From the NCBI GenBank assembly GCA_900768045.1, contig CAAGBL010000047.1, positions 1 through 32,083 of the forward strand: a DNA stretch of 32,083 nucleotides, in the 5' to 3' direction. The DNA is from an uncultured Alistipes sp. GTDB taxonomy: Bacteria > Bacteroidota > Bacteroidia > Bacteroidales > Rikenellaceae. Of this stretch, positions 1-7,030 are shown piece by piece (within the stretch, counting starts at the first letter, position 1; the number at the start of each line of letters is the position of its first letter). The translations under genes and the position numbers were made by a program. The notes under the pieces were generated by a model that made no database searches, was not told where the DNA came from, and was given only the letters and a program-made list of their open reading frames with translations.

Positions 1-57
<57 letters not shown>

Positions 58-230
58 AAAAAATTTTGAATATTAATCGTTAGCTCTAATCTCAAAGGTA
101 TTGTTTGAAATCATCTCTTACGAGATAGATAAAACTTTAGCTGCTCAAAATCTTCAAAGAACTATATTCTAATTTGCATCAGAACTTTCATCTTTTTACC
201 ACCCTCATTTTTTAGAGCGGAAAAGCGGTG

Positions 231-262
231 CAAAGATAATTCATATTTTTGAATCTACCAAA
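231..262 (-). promoter_or_regulatory. rRNA operon promoter, proximal
   Basis: On the minus strand a TTTG (-33 element, 259-262) is followed after 20 bp by TATCTTTG (-7 element, 231-238). This matches the Bacteroidetes primary-sigma consensus TTTG-N19/20-TAnnTTTG. Initiation would fall near 224, giving a leader of about 165 nt before 16S. The start site is inferred. Confidence 0.75.
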
Positions 263-345
263 TATTTTGGAAACTTTTTTTCAAAAATATTTTAAGAACC
301 TCTACTCCTACGCAAACAAGAAACTCACTCCCTCATTTGCGGCTG

Positions 346-376
346 CAAAGGTAAGCCTTTATTTCTATTTTGCAAA
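346..376 (-). promoter_or_regulatory. rRNA operon promoter, distal
   Basis: Second minus-strand promoter: TTTG at 373-376, 19 bp spacer, TACCTTTG at 346-353. The -7 octamer, the spacer length and the bases around the -33 box closely match the promoters of the two tRNA genes in this window (1804-1834 and 2089-2119), which suggests shared control of stable-RNA genes. Together with the proximal site it makes a tandem P1/P2 arrangement. Confidence 0.75.
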
Positions 377-437
377 ATTTTTCGGGAAAATATTATTTTT
401 TTCTCTCTATGGCCCTATATATAAATATAGGTATAGA

Positions 438-1061
438 TTAATACTCCAACTCGTTCATCACTCGTTGCAGCTCATTTAGGAAAGCAGTAGATATCGGGCC
501 GTCCATCTGAGTATGGTGAAATTGGAACGAAAGGGGTACGACAGTACGAAATAAACCCTTGCGATATTTGCTCCACACAACAAATGGGTTATTACACCAA
601 CCTGCATACAGATTAGTCACTGAGTCGAGCTCGCACTTAGTGAGCGCCGACGAGCCAATGACCATGTAGCTACCCTCAAGAGTGACATCGTTCGTTGCAC
701 GGCTCGCCTCAGCCGTCAGGCGCAAATAGTCATTAGCAAAGGTGTGAATATCCTCGCTATAAGGTATATCACAAGTATTGATACCACCCGCCGTAGTCAT
801 CACAATAGTATTTATTGCCAAGTGGTCATACTCGACAAGCGTATCGCCAACGGGCAATAGGTAAAACTCCTGAAATTTCGAGGCAGCCTTAACTATGGCA
901 TAGCACATCAGCATATTTAGCTTCACACCTCGGCGGCGTGATAGGCGCAGAAGGTGCGTTATGTCATAGGTCTTGGTCATGGTAACCATAGGCATTGGCG
1001 ACTTAATCCAAAGGTCAAAGGCCTTGGCTCGACTTGTGGTTTTGGGGTCAACAACTCTCAT
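438..1061 (-). CDS. CatA-like acetyltransferase (chloramphenicol acetyltransferase family fold)
   Basis: This 207-residue protein has the length and layout of type A chloramphenicol acetyltransferases. Near the C-terminus the segment FHHTQMDG matches the family catalytic motif HHxxxDG, in which the first His is the general base. The N-terminal part (MPMVTMTKTYDITHLL) fits the strand-rich start of the family. In the family an acetyl group moves from acetyl-CoA to a hydroxyl. The sequence diverges from classic resistance enzymes, and Bacteroidales carry chromosomal relatives of unknown substrate, so resistance cannot be assumed. The gene starts 23 bp after the thioredoxin-like lipoprotein gene, so the two are probably cotranscribed. 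It lies just upstream of, and on the same strand as, the rRNA operon promoters. Confidence 0.8.
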   Translation of the reverse strand: MRVVDPKTTSRAKAFDLWIKSPMPMVTMTKTYDITHLLRLSRRRGVKLNMLMCYAIVKAASKFQEFYLLPVGDTLVEYDHLAINTIVMTTAGGINTCDIPYSEDIHTFANDYLRLTAEASRATNDVTLEGSYMVIGSSALTKCELDSVTNLYAGWCNNPFVVWSKYRKGLFRTVVPLSFQFHHTQMDGPISTAFLNELQRVMNELEY

Positions 1062-1084
1062 ATCACTACAGCATCTTTAGAAAT

Positions 1085-1612
1085 CTATAACAGAGCAGCA
1101 CACTCGAGGAGTGCTGGAATATACGAAGGATCATACTCTATTGCGAGCATCTCGACAACACCATCTCGCCCGATAAGATAGGTTCGGGGGACATAGCTTG
1201 TGGCAAAGAGAGAGAATACCCCCCTCTGCGCATCTGGCGCCAGTGGCATTGTATAGCCATTCTCATCGGCATAGGCAACAATATCATCATGCGTTGCATC
1301 ACGCCCAACGGCCAACATCTGAGGCAAAGAGACACCTGCATCAATCAGCTGCTGAAGCTCATCTAAGAGCTTTTTGCAATCGGGACACGTAGGCGAAAAG
1401 AGTATCAGCAGCAGAGGCTCGCCGATATAATCACGGCTATCGACAGTTGTGCCATCTGTGAGCACAACCCCGAAATTAGGCATAAGGTCACCCTCGCCGA
1501 CTATAGTGCTCTCGGCATAGGTCGGCAAATCCTCGGTCACATTGCACGCACAAACAAAGAGCAGCAACACAGATGCGACGATAAAACGCAAAAATGAAAT
1601 AGCGACTCTCAT
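1085..1612 (-). CDS. Thioredoxin-like (TlpA-type) lipoprotein
   Basis: The product has an N-terminal hydrophobic signal followed by a lipobox-like VCAC (likely lipidated Cys about residue 23). The mature part has a thioredoxin-like domain: GDLMPNFGVVLTDG resembles the AhpC/TlpA entry strand, CPDC is the redox pair, and VPRTYLIG carries the cis-Pro. It is probably an envelope thiol-disulfide protein facing the periplasm. The reading frame can be extended 6 bp upstream to a TTG, but the ATG at 1610-1612 places the charged MR directly before the signal and is preferred. A lone minus-strand TATCTTTG (1644-1651), with no good -33 partner, precedes it. The CatA-like gene follows on the same strand. 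The substrate is unknown. Confidence 0.82.
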   Translation of the reverse strand: MRVAISFLRFIVASVLLLFVCACNVTEDLPTYAESTIVGEGDLMPNFGVVLTDGTTVDSRDYIGEPLLLILFSPTCPDCKKLLDELQQLIDAGVSLPQMLAVGRDATHDDIVAYADENGYTMPLAPDAQRGVFSLFATSYVPRTYLIGRDGVVEMLAIEYDPSYIPALLECAALL

Positions 1613-1669
1613 GGCCAATAACTTAGTGATTTAGACAATGATACAAAGATAGGCTAGGGCCTATATACG

Positions 1670-1699
1670 AAAAAAGCTACTTGAAAAATCAAGTAGCTT
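1670..1699 (-). terminator. Intrinsic terminator after tRNA-Val
   Basis: A perfect 10-bp stem (AAGCTACTTG with its complement, 1674-1683 and 1690-1699) encloses a 6-nt loop. Read on the minus strand it is followed by a run of T residues (the A-run at 1670-1675). It begins 8 bp past the tRNA-Val 3' end. Confidence 0.85.
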
Positions 1700-1706
1700 A
1701 TGGTTG

Positions 1707-1781
1707 TGGGAGTTGACGGATTCGAACCGCCGACCCTCTGCTTGTAAGGCAGATGCTCTGAACCAGCTGAGCTAAACTCCC
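1707..1781 (-). tRNA. tRNA-Val (anticodon TAC)
   Basis: Read on the minus strand, a 7-bp acceptor stem (GGGAGTT/AACTCCC) closes a standard cloverleaf with a D-loop segment TAGCTCAGCTGG, an anticodon loop CTTACAA and a T-arm GGTTCGAATCC. The loop gives anticodon TAC, valine. The discriminator is A and CCA is not encoded (the next bases read CAA). The gene is monocistronic, with its own promoter at 1804-1834 and a terminator at 1670-1699. Confidence 0.96.
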
Positions 1782-1803
1782 GAATCGTTAAGGCTTGGGA
1801 CTG

Positions 1804-1834
1804 CAAAGGTAAACATTATTTTTTATTCTGCAAA
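1804..1834 (-). promoter_or_regulatory. Promoter of tRNA-Val
   Basis: Minus-strand TTTG (1831-1834), 19-bp spacer and TACCTTTG (1804-1811) lie just upstream of the tRNA. The spacer and flanks resemble those of the distal rRNA promoter and the tRNA-Asn promoter. Confidence 0.8.
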
Positions 1835-1980
1835 CTTTTCGATAAGTTTTTTAAGAGTCTCGTCATCTTTCGAAGCTCAACTGCATCGTCTGCTTATCGG
1901 TGGCAACCTCCTCCACCTCCTGGTCATTACCCACTTGCAGCTTTCGTTTGCTACCTCTTTGTGCGTCCCTCGCACTTTAG

Positions 1981-2054
1981 CGCCTGAACAAGGACTTGAA
2001 CCTAGGACCCCATGATTAACAGTCATGTGCTCTAACCGACTGAGCTATTCAGGC
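1981..2054 (-). tRNA. tRNA-Asn (anticodon GTT)
   Basis: Read on the minus strand: acceptor GCCTGAA paired with TTCAGGC, D-arm TAGCTCAGTCGG, anticodon loop CTGTTAA (anticodon GTT, asparagine), T-arm GGTTCAAGTCC, discriminator G. CCA is not encoded. A short GTGCG/CGCAC hairpin (1961-1975) lies just past the 3' end but has no T-run on the minus strand, so termination there is uncertain. Nothing else is evident between the two tRNA genes. Confidence 0.96.
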
Positions 2055-2088
2055 ATTGTAAAAGAACCGTTATCTTTCGATTGCGGTG

Positions 2089-2119
2089 CAAAGGTAAGGC
2101 ATTTTTTTTATTCTGCAAA
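2089..2119 (-). promoter_or_regulatory. Promoter of tRNA-Asn
   Basis: Minus-strand TTTG (2116-2119), 19-bp spacer, TACCTTTG (2089-2096). It is near-identical in layout to the tRNA-Val promoter, including the A/T-rich spacer. Confidence 0.8.
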
Positions 2120-2235
2120 TTTTTTTCGCATTTTTTTCACTTTTTTTTACATTTTCTAAATAAACACCCACACAAAGCCACCCAAACTACCCTTTTTGCA
2201 GGGCAGCAAACGCATTTCTGGAATGCTAAACAACC

Positions 2236-2367
2236 CTATAAACACAAGTGCCAGGAAGCCACAGCCGACATACTATAAAGATTGAGGGGCATCAGTGGCA
2301 GACCACCAATAACCCCTCGCATGGCCAACCACATCTCAAAATTGGCCTTAACACCATCACCTAACAT
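2236..2367 (-). CDS. Possible 43-residue small ORF behind an orphan promoter
   Basis: A minus-strand ATG at 2367 opens a 43-codon frame beginning MLGDGVKANFEMW and ending at a TAG (2236-2238). It starts about 12 nt after the start site predicted from the consensus promoter at 2385-2416, with an A-rich leader typical of Bacteroidetes. I recognise no family. The same stretch can form hairpins on the minus-strand RNA (a GGCCA/TGGCC pair, then GAGGGG/CCCCTC at 2284-2318 with an inner GTGG/CCAC), so a small RNA is an equally good reading. No clear terminator follows before tRNA-Asn. Confidence 0.22.
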   Translation of the reverse strand: MLGDGVKANFEMWLAMRGVIGGLPLMPLNLYSMSAVASWHLCL

Positions 2368-2384
2368 TGATGTTTTTGTTAGTG

Positions 2385-2416
2385 CAAAATTAGTGTTAAA
2401 GCACAACTCGACCAAA
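2385..2416 (-). promoter_or_regulatory. Orphan consensus promoter upstream of the tRNA-Asn region
   Basis: Minus-strand TTTG (2413-2416), 20-bp spacer, TAATTTTG (2385-2392) is a full match to the Bacteroidetes consensus. It does not front any long gene: the next product on that strand is tRNA-Asn, which has its own promoter. The region 2120-2557 otherwise holds only the small ORF/hairpins described and the palindrome pair at 2507-2546. Confidence 0.5.
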
Positions 2417-2506
2417 TATTTCAGATGTTAGTTTTTCCGAATGCCACCATATAACACATTAATTATCAGCGTATTACAATATTAAAAAGTACCATTTTTC
2501 ATAGTG

Positions 2507-2546
2507 CTGATAATCAGACACTTACACGCATAACACTGATAATCAG
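2507..2546. repeat. Two identical 11-bp palindromes 29 bp apart
   Basis: CTGATAATCAG, itself a perfect odd palindrome, occurs at 2507-2517 and again at 2536-2546. Centres are 29 bp apart, close to three helical turns. A third half-site, TTATCAG, lies at about 2463. The pair sits 12 bp beyond the stop of the last small-lipoprotein gene. It could be a protein-binding site or part of a 3' structure; neither is proven. Confidence 0.5.
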
Positions 2547-2557
2547 CAAGTAAGCCA

Positions 2558-2938
2558 CTATTCAACCATTTCAGCGATAGTAAAACAGCAGGCTGTAGAC
2601 TCATTTTCGATAATTAGTATAAGCTCAGCACCACAATCAACATTTGGCAACTCCACAAAGCCGTCGCACACCATTACCTCTTCATCATAGAGCACTTCGC
2701 CACGCTGAGTGCATAGCTGCATTCTGCACGGATACGAAGCATCAAGAGGCTTAGGTAGAGTAATAAGATCTCGAATACCGAGGCGGGGACGAAGAATTGT
2801 GCCGTCGGGGACAATAGGACGTGGCTTGATTGGGCGCACAGGCTTAGGGTCTGAAGGTGCCACATCTTCACTCGGAAAACCAGCTTCACAAGCCACAAGT
2901 GCAAATATTGCAAAAATATATAGTAGTAATCGCCTCAT
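2558..2938 (-). CDS. Small lipoprotein, tandem paralogue 2
   Basis: A 126-residue protein with a lipoprotein signal (lipobox ALVAC, Cys about 17), then an acidic linker and a Pro/Arg-rich core beginning KPVRPIKPRPIVPDG and ending RDLITLP. The C-terminal half has short beta-prone segments (RGEVLYDEE, ELILIIEN). No known family is recognised. The core of about 31 residues is identical to that of the preceding gene while the rest has diverged, so the two arose by tandem duplication. It is the last gene of a three-gene operon headed by a TPR/HTH regulator, 8 bp after its paralogue. Location at the membrane, facing outward, is inferred from the lipobox. Confidence 0.8.
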   Translation of the reverse strand: MRRLLLYIFAIFALVACEAGFPSEDVAPSDPKPVRPIKPRPIVPDGTILRPRLGIRDLITLPKPLDASYPCRMQLCTQRGEVLYDEEVMVCDGFVELPNVDCGAELILIIENESTACCFTIAEMVE

Positions 2939-3218
2939 TATAGTATCTATTCGCAGAGATATGTTCCCATATACTCTCCATCAACAAATATATATAGCTC
3001 CTCGGAGTTATCCAACACAACATCAATGGTGTCGTTTATAGAGCAACACTCGCCATCGTACAACACCTCGCCACGTTTATTGCTTAGCTGCACCCTATGT
3101 GTATGCGACCAATCGAAACTATCGGGCAGAGTAATAAGATCTCGAATGCCAAGGCGGGGACGAAGAATGGTGCCGTCAGGAACAATGGGGCGAGGCTTGA
3201 TTGGGCGCACGGGCTTAG
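2758..3218. repeat. 90-bp direct repeat within the two lipoprotein genes
   Basis: 2758-2847 and 3129-3218 align without gaps with about nine differences in 90 bp, all synonymous: the encoded core is identical in both proteins. Flanking coding sequence is far less similar. This marks a tandem duplication with selection (or gene conversion) focused on the core. Confidence 0.85.
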
Positions 3219-3309
3219 TGCCCGGATCTTGGGGATCAAAACTTGGCTCCATAGTGGTACAGCCAACAAAGGCGAGAGTTGCAAAGAGATATATAAATAT
3301 TCTACGCAT
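2947..3309 (-). CDS. Small lipoprotein, tandem paralogue 1
   Basis: A 120-residue protein with a lipoprotein signal (lipobox FVGC, Cys about 17) and the same Pro/Arg-rich core as its downstream neighbour. Its C-terminal half (RGEVLYDGE, then ELYIFVDGEYMG) has a similar pattern of beta-strands but different residues. No known family is recognised. It lies 6 bp after the TPR/HTH regulator gene and 8 bp before the second copy, so all three are almost certainly on one transcript. A role connected with what the regulator senses is inference. Confidence 0.8.
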   Translation of the reverse strand: MRRIFIYLFATLAFVGCTTMEPSFDPQDPGTKPVRPIKPRPIVPDGTILRPRLGIRDLITLPDSFDWSHTHRVQLSNKRGEVLYDGECCSINDTIDVVLDNSEELYIFVDGEYMGTYLCE

Positions 3310-3315
3310 ATTACA

Positions 3316-4980
3316 CTATTTATCGGATAGGGCAGCCATAACCTTCTCGGCATCCTCTGACTCAATACCCTTCACTTTATACTTGATATTATACTTGATT
3401 TTTGACACCGACGTAGGATCGCTATCAATAAATATTGCTATTGCACGATTCGAGAAGCCTGCAAAGCTGTACAACGCCACTCTATAGTCACGCTCGCTGA
3501 GCTTGGGCAGCAGACGACGAGTGCGCATCATCACACCATCACGATACTCATTAACGGCCGCCTCGAGCTCCTTAAGACGGCGCGTATCACTCTTCATCGA
3601 GTCGATAGTCTCGTTGAGCTTGTTGAACACCATATTCTTATGGCGTGACGAGCCACTATGGTCGTAGTAGATATCGCAAAGCTCATTAAGCTCACTAAAC
3701 CTATCTCGATACAGCGCACTTATCGACGCCGCCATCTCACGTGGAGCGTTATCAAGGCTACGGTGAAGCTCGCCTATGGTCTCAACATAGCGAGCGATAT
3801 CCTCGTTCTTGCGCTTGATGCCTCGCCAAACAAGATAGATAGCAACAAGAAGAGCAATAGCTATACTTATATATATAATAGTATTGCGCTGGCGCACCAA
3901 CTCTCGCTCACGATACTCAGCCTCGAGGCTCTGCTGCAACATCTCAATCTGCACATTGAGCACAGGCTGCTTAAGCACCTCAATCATCATCTCATCTTGC
4001 GAATCCTTGCTTCGCTCCTCCCAACGAAGCGCCTGAGCCATATCGCCCGTATTGCGATAGACAATATAGTGAGCATAGTCGAGGTCGGCCCACTCTACAC
4101 CCTCCTCATGCCGTGCCCTCTCAAGAATTTCAAGAGCCTCACTCTTTTTTCCCTGCTTCGACAGCAACATCGACTGCATAGACATAATATGTGCTCTGCC
4201 AAACAATGCGCAATCCTCGCTCTCGAACAACAACAGATATTTGTGGCATAGAGAGTAGTCGTGCAGATAGATTGACAGGTCGAGAAGCTCGTGCAGCACC
4301 GCCGCTGTAAACTCCTTATTCTTAGTGCGCATGCCATAGCCAAGGGCCTCGCTAAGCGCATCATGGGCACTCTCGAGCTCTCGAAGTTGGATATATGTCG
4401 CACCAATATCGTAGGTAACGCTTGCCGCATGATAGTCGTTGCCGCACATCACAAAACACTCCTTAGCCTTTAGATATGACTCAAGAGCATTGGCAAAGAG
4501 GCATGCCTTGCCATAGATATCGGCCTTGGCACGATGCACCAAGCCCGCTAACTTGACATCATCAATAAAGGCTAACGACTTCTCGGACTCGAGAAGCGAC
4601 AACATCGCCTCGGCTAGGAAGTCGGTGCCCTTACGCTGAACGATAAGTGCATGCTGATAGAGGGCACGAGCACGCTCCGAATGGTTGTCGCTATGCAAAT
4701 AGTACTCAGCCATAGGGCGGCTCAACGTGTCGCAGTCGGAGTCTATGTAGTTGTAATACATGACCTCGCTAAGCACCAAGGCATAACGAGCCTTGTCACG
4801 CTCGCCACGCACTGACGAACGCTCAACGCTACTAATGACCTCAAGGGCCTTCTGTGGACTCTTCTGAGCGAGATTTTCGGCATCATAGATTTGCTCCATG
4901 ACCTTGCTATCTGTCGAACAGCCGATTAACAGCATAGCAACGCACACTCGACTCAGATTAATTAAAAATCTGCATCTCAT
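3316..4980 (-). CDS. TPR lipoprotein/membrane protein with C-terminal HTH (membrane-bound regulator)
   Basis: This 554-residue protein has an N-terminal signal with lipobox LLIGC (Cys 21), then about 300 residues of helical TPR-like repeats (for example residues 155-230). A transmembrane helix follows at about 367-386 and is followed by basic residues, then a coiled-coil-like stretch. The C-terminus (about 495-538, RDYRVALYSFAGFSNRAIAIF and on) resembles a LuxR-type helix-turn-helix. The layout is a family common in Bacteroidetes, in which an outward TPR domain is linked through the membrane to a cytoplasmic DNA-binding domain; signal and targets are generally unknown. If Cys21 is really lipidated, the protein would be anchored twice. 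It heads an operon with the two small lipoproteins and has a consensus promoter at 5011-5041. Confidence 0.82.
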   Translation of the reverse strand: MRCRFLINLSRVCVAMLLIGCSTDSKVMEQIYDAENLAQKSPQKALEVISSVERSSVRGERDKARYALVLSEVMYYNYIDSDCDTLSRPMAEYYLHSDNHSERARALYQHALIVQRKGTDFLAEAMLSLLESEKSLAFIDDVKLAGLVHRAKADIYGKACLFANALESYLKAKECFVMCGNDYHAASVTYDIGATYIQLRELESAHDALSEALGYGMRTKNKEFTAAVLHELLDLSIYLHDYSLCHKYLLLFESEDCALFGRAHIMSMQSMLLSKQGKKSEALEILERARHEEGVEWADLDYAHYIVYRNTGDMAQALRWEERSKDSQDEMMIEVLKQPVLNVQIEMLQQSLEAEYRERELVRQRNTIIYISIAIALLVAIYLVWRGIKRKNEDIARYVETIGELHRSLDNAPREMAASISALYRDRFSELNELCDIYYDHSGSSRHKNMVFNKLNETIDSMKSDTRRLKELEAAVNEYRDGVMMRTRRLLPKLSERDYRVALYSFAGFSNRAIAIFIDSDPTSVSKIKYNIKYKVKGIESEDAEKVMAALSDK

Positions 4981-5010
4981 ATCAATACTTTTTTATCATG
5001 GAACACAATG

Positions 5011-5041
5011 CAAATATACAAATTAAATCGTTACAATCAAA
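5011..5041 (-). promoter_or_regulatory. Promoter of the TPR regulator/lipoprotein operon
   Basis: Minus-strand TTTG (5038-5041), 19-bp spacer, TATATTTG (5011-5018): a full match to the consensus. Predicted initiation near 5004 leaves a leader of about 24 nt before the ATG at 4980. Confidence 0.75.
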
Positions 5042-5148
5042 ATATGTATATGAATTTTCGGACGACTCTAAATTAATTCAACAAACCCATTAAGATAATA
5101 TTTGATAAAATTTATTAAATATTGTAGATAATTTCGAAATTTTTTTAT

Positions 5149-5156
5149 TATCTTTG
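5149..5156 (+). promoter_or_regulatory. -7 element upstream of the ROK gene
   Basis: TATCTTTG, the commonest -7 form in this window, lies 31 bp before the ROK start. No TTTG is present at the right distance upstream (the nearest partial match, ATTG, is 24 bp away), so the promoter is weaker or may depend on an activator. Confidence 0.45.
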
Positions 5157-5187
5157 TTTTAAGAATGCAAAAAAATCAAAGAGAAAG

Positions 5188-6417
5188 ATGACATCTTTAG
5201 CAAAGTTTTTCAACATTGATGCCGACGACAACCTAAAAGGCATCACACACAAAAATAACATCATTAAGCGCAACATCATAGCCTACATGGCGTTAAATGG
5301 CGAGTCGACACTCTCGGAGCTCACACGTGAGCTACACATAAGCGTACCGACAATGACCAAACTCGTGCAGGAACTTGTTGATGACAGAATCGTTATCGAC
5401 CTTGGTAAGGTTGAGACACCTGGAGGTCGTCGACCTAATGTCTTTGGTTTAGCAAATACGGCCATCTATTTTGTAGGCATAAACGTAGGTCGTGACCACA
5501 TGACATACGCCGTGACCGACCTTCAGAACAATGTTATAAAGGAGCAGATAGATACCTCTTTTGAACTTGTTGATAGGCCTCAATGTCTTGAGCGCATCTG
5601 CCAGAACATTGAAAATTTTGTTGCCAACTGCGGCATCGACCGTGAGAAGATTCTTGGCGTAGGCGTATCAATCGTAGGTCGTGTAAACCCCGAAACAGGC
5701 CGCTCGTACAAATATTTCACATCGTGCGAAGAGTCGTTGCGTGAGATTATCTCGAAGCGCATAGGTATACGTGTGATGCTCGAAAACGACACACGTGCTC
5801 GCTGCTACGCCGAGTACACCACAGGCAAGTCGAAGAACGAGAGCAATGTGATATACCTACACATGGGACGAGGTGTGGCTATCGGCATTGTCATCGACGG
5901 CAAACTATATTATGGTAAGAATGGCTTTGCAGGCGAGTTCGGACACATTCCATTCTTCAACAACGAGATTATATGTGGCTGTGGTAAGAAGGGGTGTCTT
6001 GAGACCGAGGTATCGGGTATTGCTATCGAGGATAAGATTGTGCAGCTCATTCGCAATGGCGTGAACACATGTCTTCGTGAGATGTATGACCGTGGCGAGA
6101 GCATTCACATCAACGACATCATTGCTGCTGCACACAACGACGACAACCTCGCCATCGAGCTTATCGAGGAGGCGGGCGAGAAGGTGGGTAAGGCCGTAGC
6201 ATTCCTTATCAACACTTTCAACCCTGAGACCGTAATTGTGGGTGGCAACCTCGCTCAGGCAGGCGAGTACCTTATGCTACCACTTAAGTCGTCGACAAAC
6301 AAATACTCGCTCAACCTTGTGTATAAGGATACTAAGTTCCGAGTGTCAAAGATGTCAGATAGCGCCAGCGCATGGGGCGTGGCAATGCTTATCCGTAACA
6401 AGGTTATCGGCTTGTAG
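5188..6417 (+). CDS. ROK-family transcriptional regulator (NagC/XylR type)
   Basis: A 409-residue protein. Residues about 20-75 form a winged helix-turn-helix (NIIAYMALNGESTLSELTREL, then ISVPTMTKLVQELV). The rest is a ROK domain, with the zinc motif GHIPF... CGCGKKGCLE and the active-site region LENDTRARCYAE. The phosphate loop reads VGINVGRDH instead of the kinase form DxGGT, and the usual catalytic LENDAN is LENDTR. Both point to a sugar-responsive regulator rather than an active kinase. The ATG follows an A-rich leader. The GNAT gene begins one base after the stop, so the two are cotranscribed. The sugar ligand and targets are unknown; the GH109/kinase pair 3 kb downstream is a possible target, by inference only. 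Confidence 0.88.
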   Translation: MTSLAKFFNIDADDNLKGITHKNNIIKRNIIAYMALNGESTLSELTRELHISVPTMTKLVQELVDDRIVIDLGKVETPGGRRPNVFGLANTAIYFVGINVGRDHMTYAVTDLQNNVIKEQIDTSFELVDRPQCLERICQNIENFVANCGIDREKILGVGVSIVGRVNPETGRSYKYFTSCEESLREIISKRIGIRVMLENDTRARCYAEYTTGKSKNESNVIYLHMGRGVAIGIVIDGKLYYGKNGFAGEFGHIPFFNNEIICGCGKKGCLETEVSGIAIEDKIVQLIRNGVNTCLREMYDRGESIHINDIIAAAHNDDNLAIELIEEAGEKVGKAVAFLINTFNPETVIVGGNLAQAGEYLMLPLKSSTNKYSLNLVYKDTKFRVSKMSDSASAWGVAMLIRNKVIGL

Positions 6418-6418
6418 T

Positions 6419-6937
6419 ATGCAGAGTATTGTGGGCGATAAATGCACTCTTCGAGCTCTGGAGCCCAGCGACCTCGAGCTACTATACCTCTGGGAGAACG
6501 ACACGGAGGTATGGCGAGTTAGTGGCAGTTGTGCCCCTGTGTCACGTGAGAGGCTAAGGCACTTTATCGAGGAGCAAAACTATGACATATATGCTACGCG
6601 CCAGATGCGCCTCATAATCGAGAGCGACGGCATGGCCATAGGCACCCTGGATATTGTGGAGTTCGATCCCCAAAACTCACGCTTCGGCATAGGCATACTC
6701 ATCTACGCTGCCGAGAATCGCCGCATGGGCTTTGCCCGTAGCGCCATTGAGGCTATCAAGGAGTATGGCCGCACTACCCTCTTTGTAAATCAGATTTGGG
6801 CTTCTGTTGCCGAGGACAACAAGCCAAGCATCGAGCTTTTCCGAAGTTGCAACTTCGAGCAATGTGGCCTACGCAAGGCGTGGCTACGTCGTGCAGAGGG
6901 GTATGTTGGTGAGTTAGAGTTTCAGTGCTTGCTATAA
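6419..6937 (+). CDS. GNAT-family N-acetyltransferase
   Basis: A 172-residue protein of the RimJ/SpeG-like GNAT group. It opens with the typical LRALEPSDLELLYLWEND segment. The acetyl-CoA-binding loop is ENRRMGFARSAIEAI, and the C-terminal NKPSIELFRSCNFEQCG matches motif B (Asn-x-x-Ser, then F-x-x-x-G/N-F). The acceptor, a protein N-terminus, polyamine or small molecule, cannot be told. The frame is open upstream into the ROK gene, but the ATG one base after the ROK stop gives the expected family N-terminus and a translationally coupled arrangement. Confidence 0.85.
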   Translation: MQSIVGDKCTLRALEPSDLELLYLWENDTEVWRVSGSCAPVSRERLRHFIEEQNYDIYATRQMRLIIESDGMAIGTLDIVEFDPQNSRFGIGILIYAAENRRMGFARSAIEAIKEYGRTTLFVNQIWASVAEDNKPSIELFRSCNFEQCGLRKAWLRRAEGYVGELEFQCLL

Positions 6938-6948
6938 AACGCACGTAG

Positions 6949-6978
6949 TTTGAAGTTACAAAATTATTGCTATCTTTG
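6949..6978 (+). promoter_or_regulatory. Promoter of fabD
   Basis: TTTG (6949-6952), 18-bp spacer, TATCTTTG (6971-6978), in the gap after the GNAT gene. Predicted initiation lies near 6985, giving a leader of about 45 nt, so fabD has its own promoter. Confidence 0.7.
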
Positions 6979-7030
6979 TGCGGTTTGATTAATGTAAACA
7001 ACTGGGAGTTATCCCCTAAAAATGATTATA

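Noticed and set aside
93..100. Minus-strand TACCTTTG in the 16S leader
   Set aside because: No TTTG at 18-20 bp upstream, and it would start inside the rRNA leader; probably chance.
2081..2278. Plus-strand ORF of 65 codons rich in Phe and His
   Set aside because: It runs across the tRNA-Asn promoter and T-rich spacer; composition reflects the A/T-rich promoter, and there is no promoter or family match.
5188..6417. Active glucokinase-type ROK sugar kinase
   Set aside because: A DNA-binding N-terminus is present and the phosphate-loop and active-site motifs depart from the kinase forms, so a regulator is favoured.
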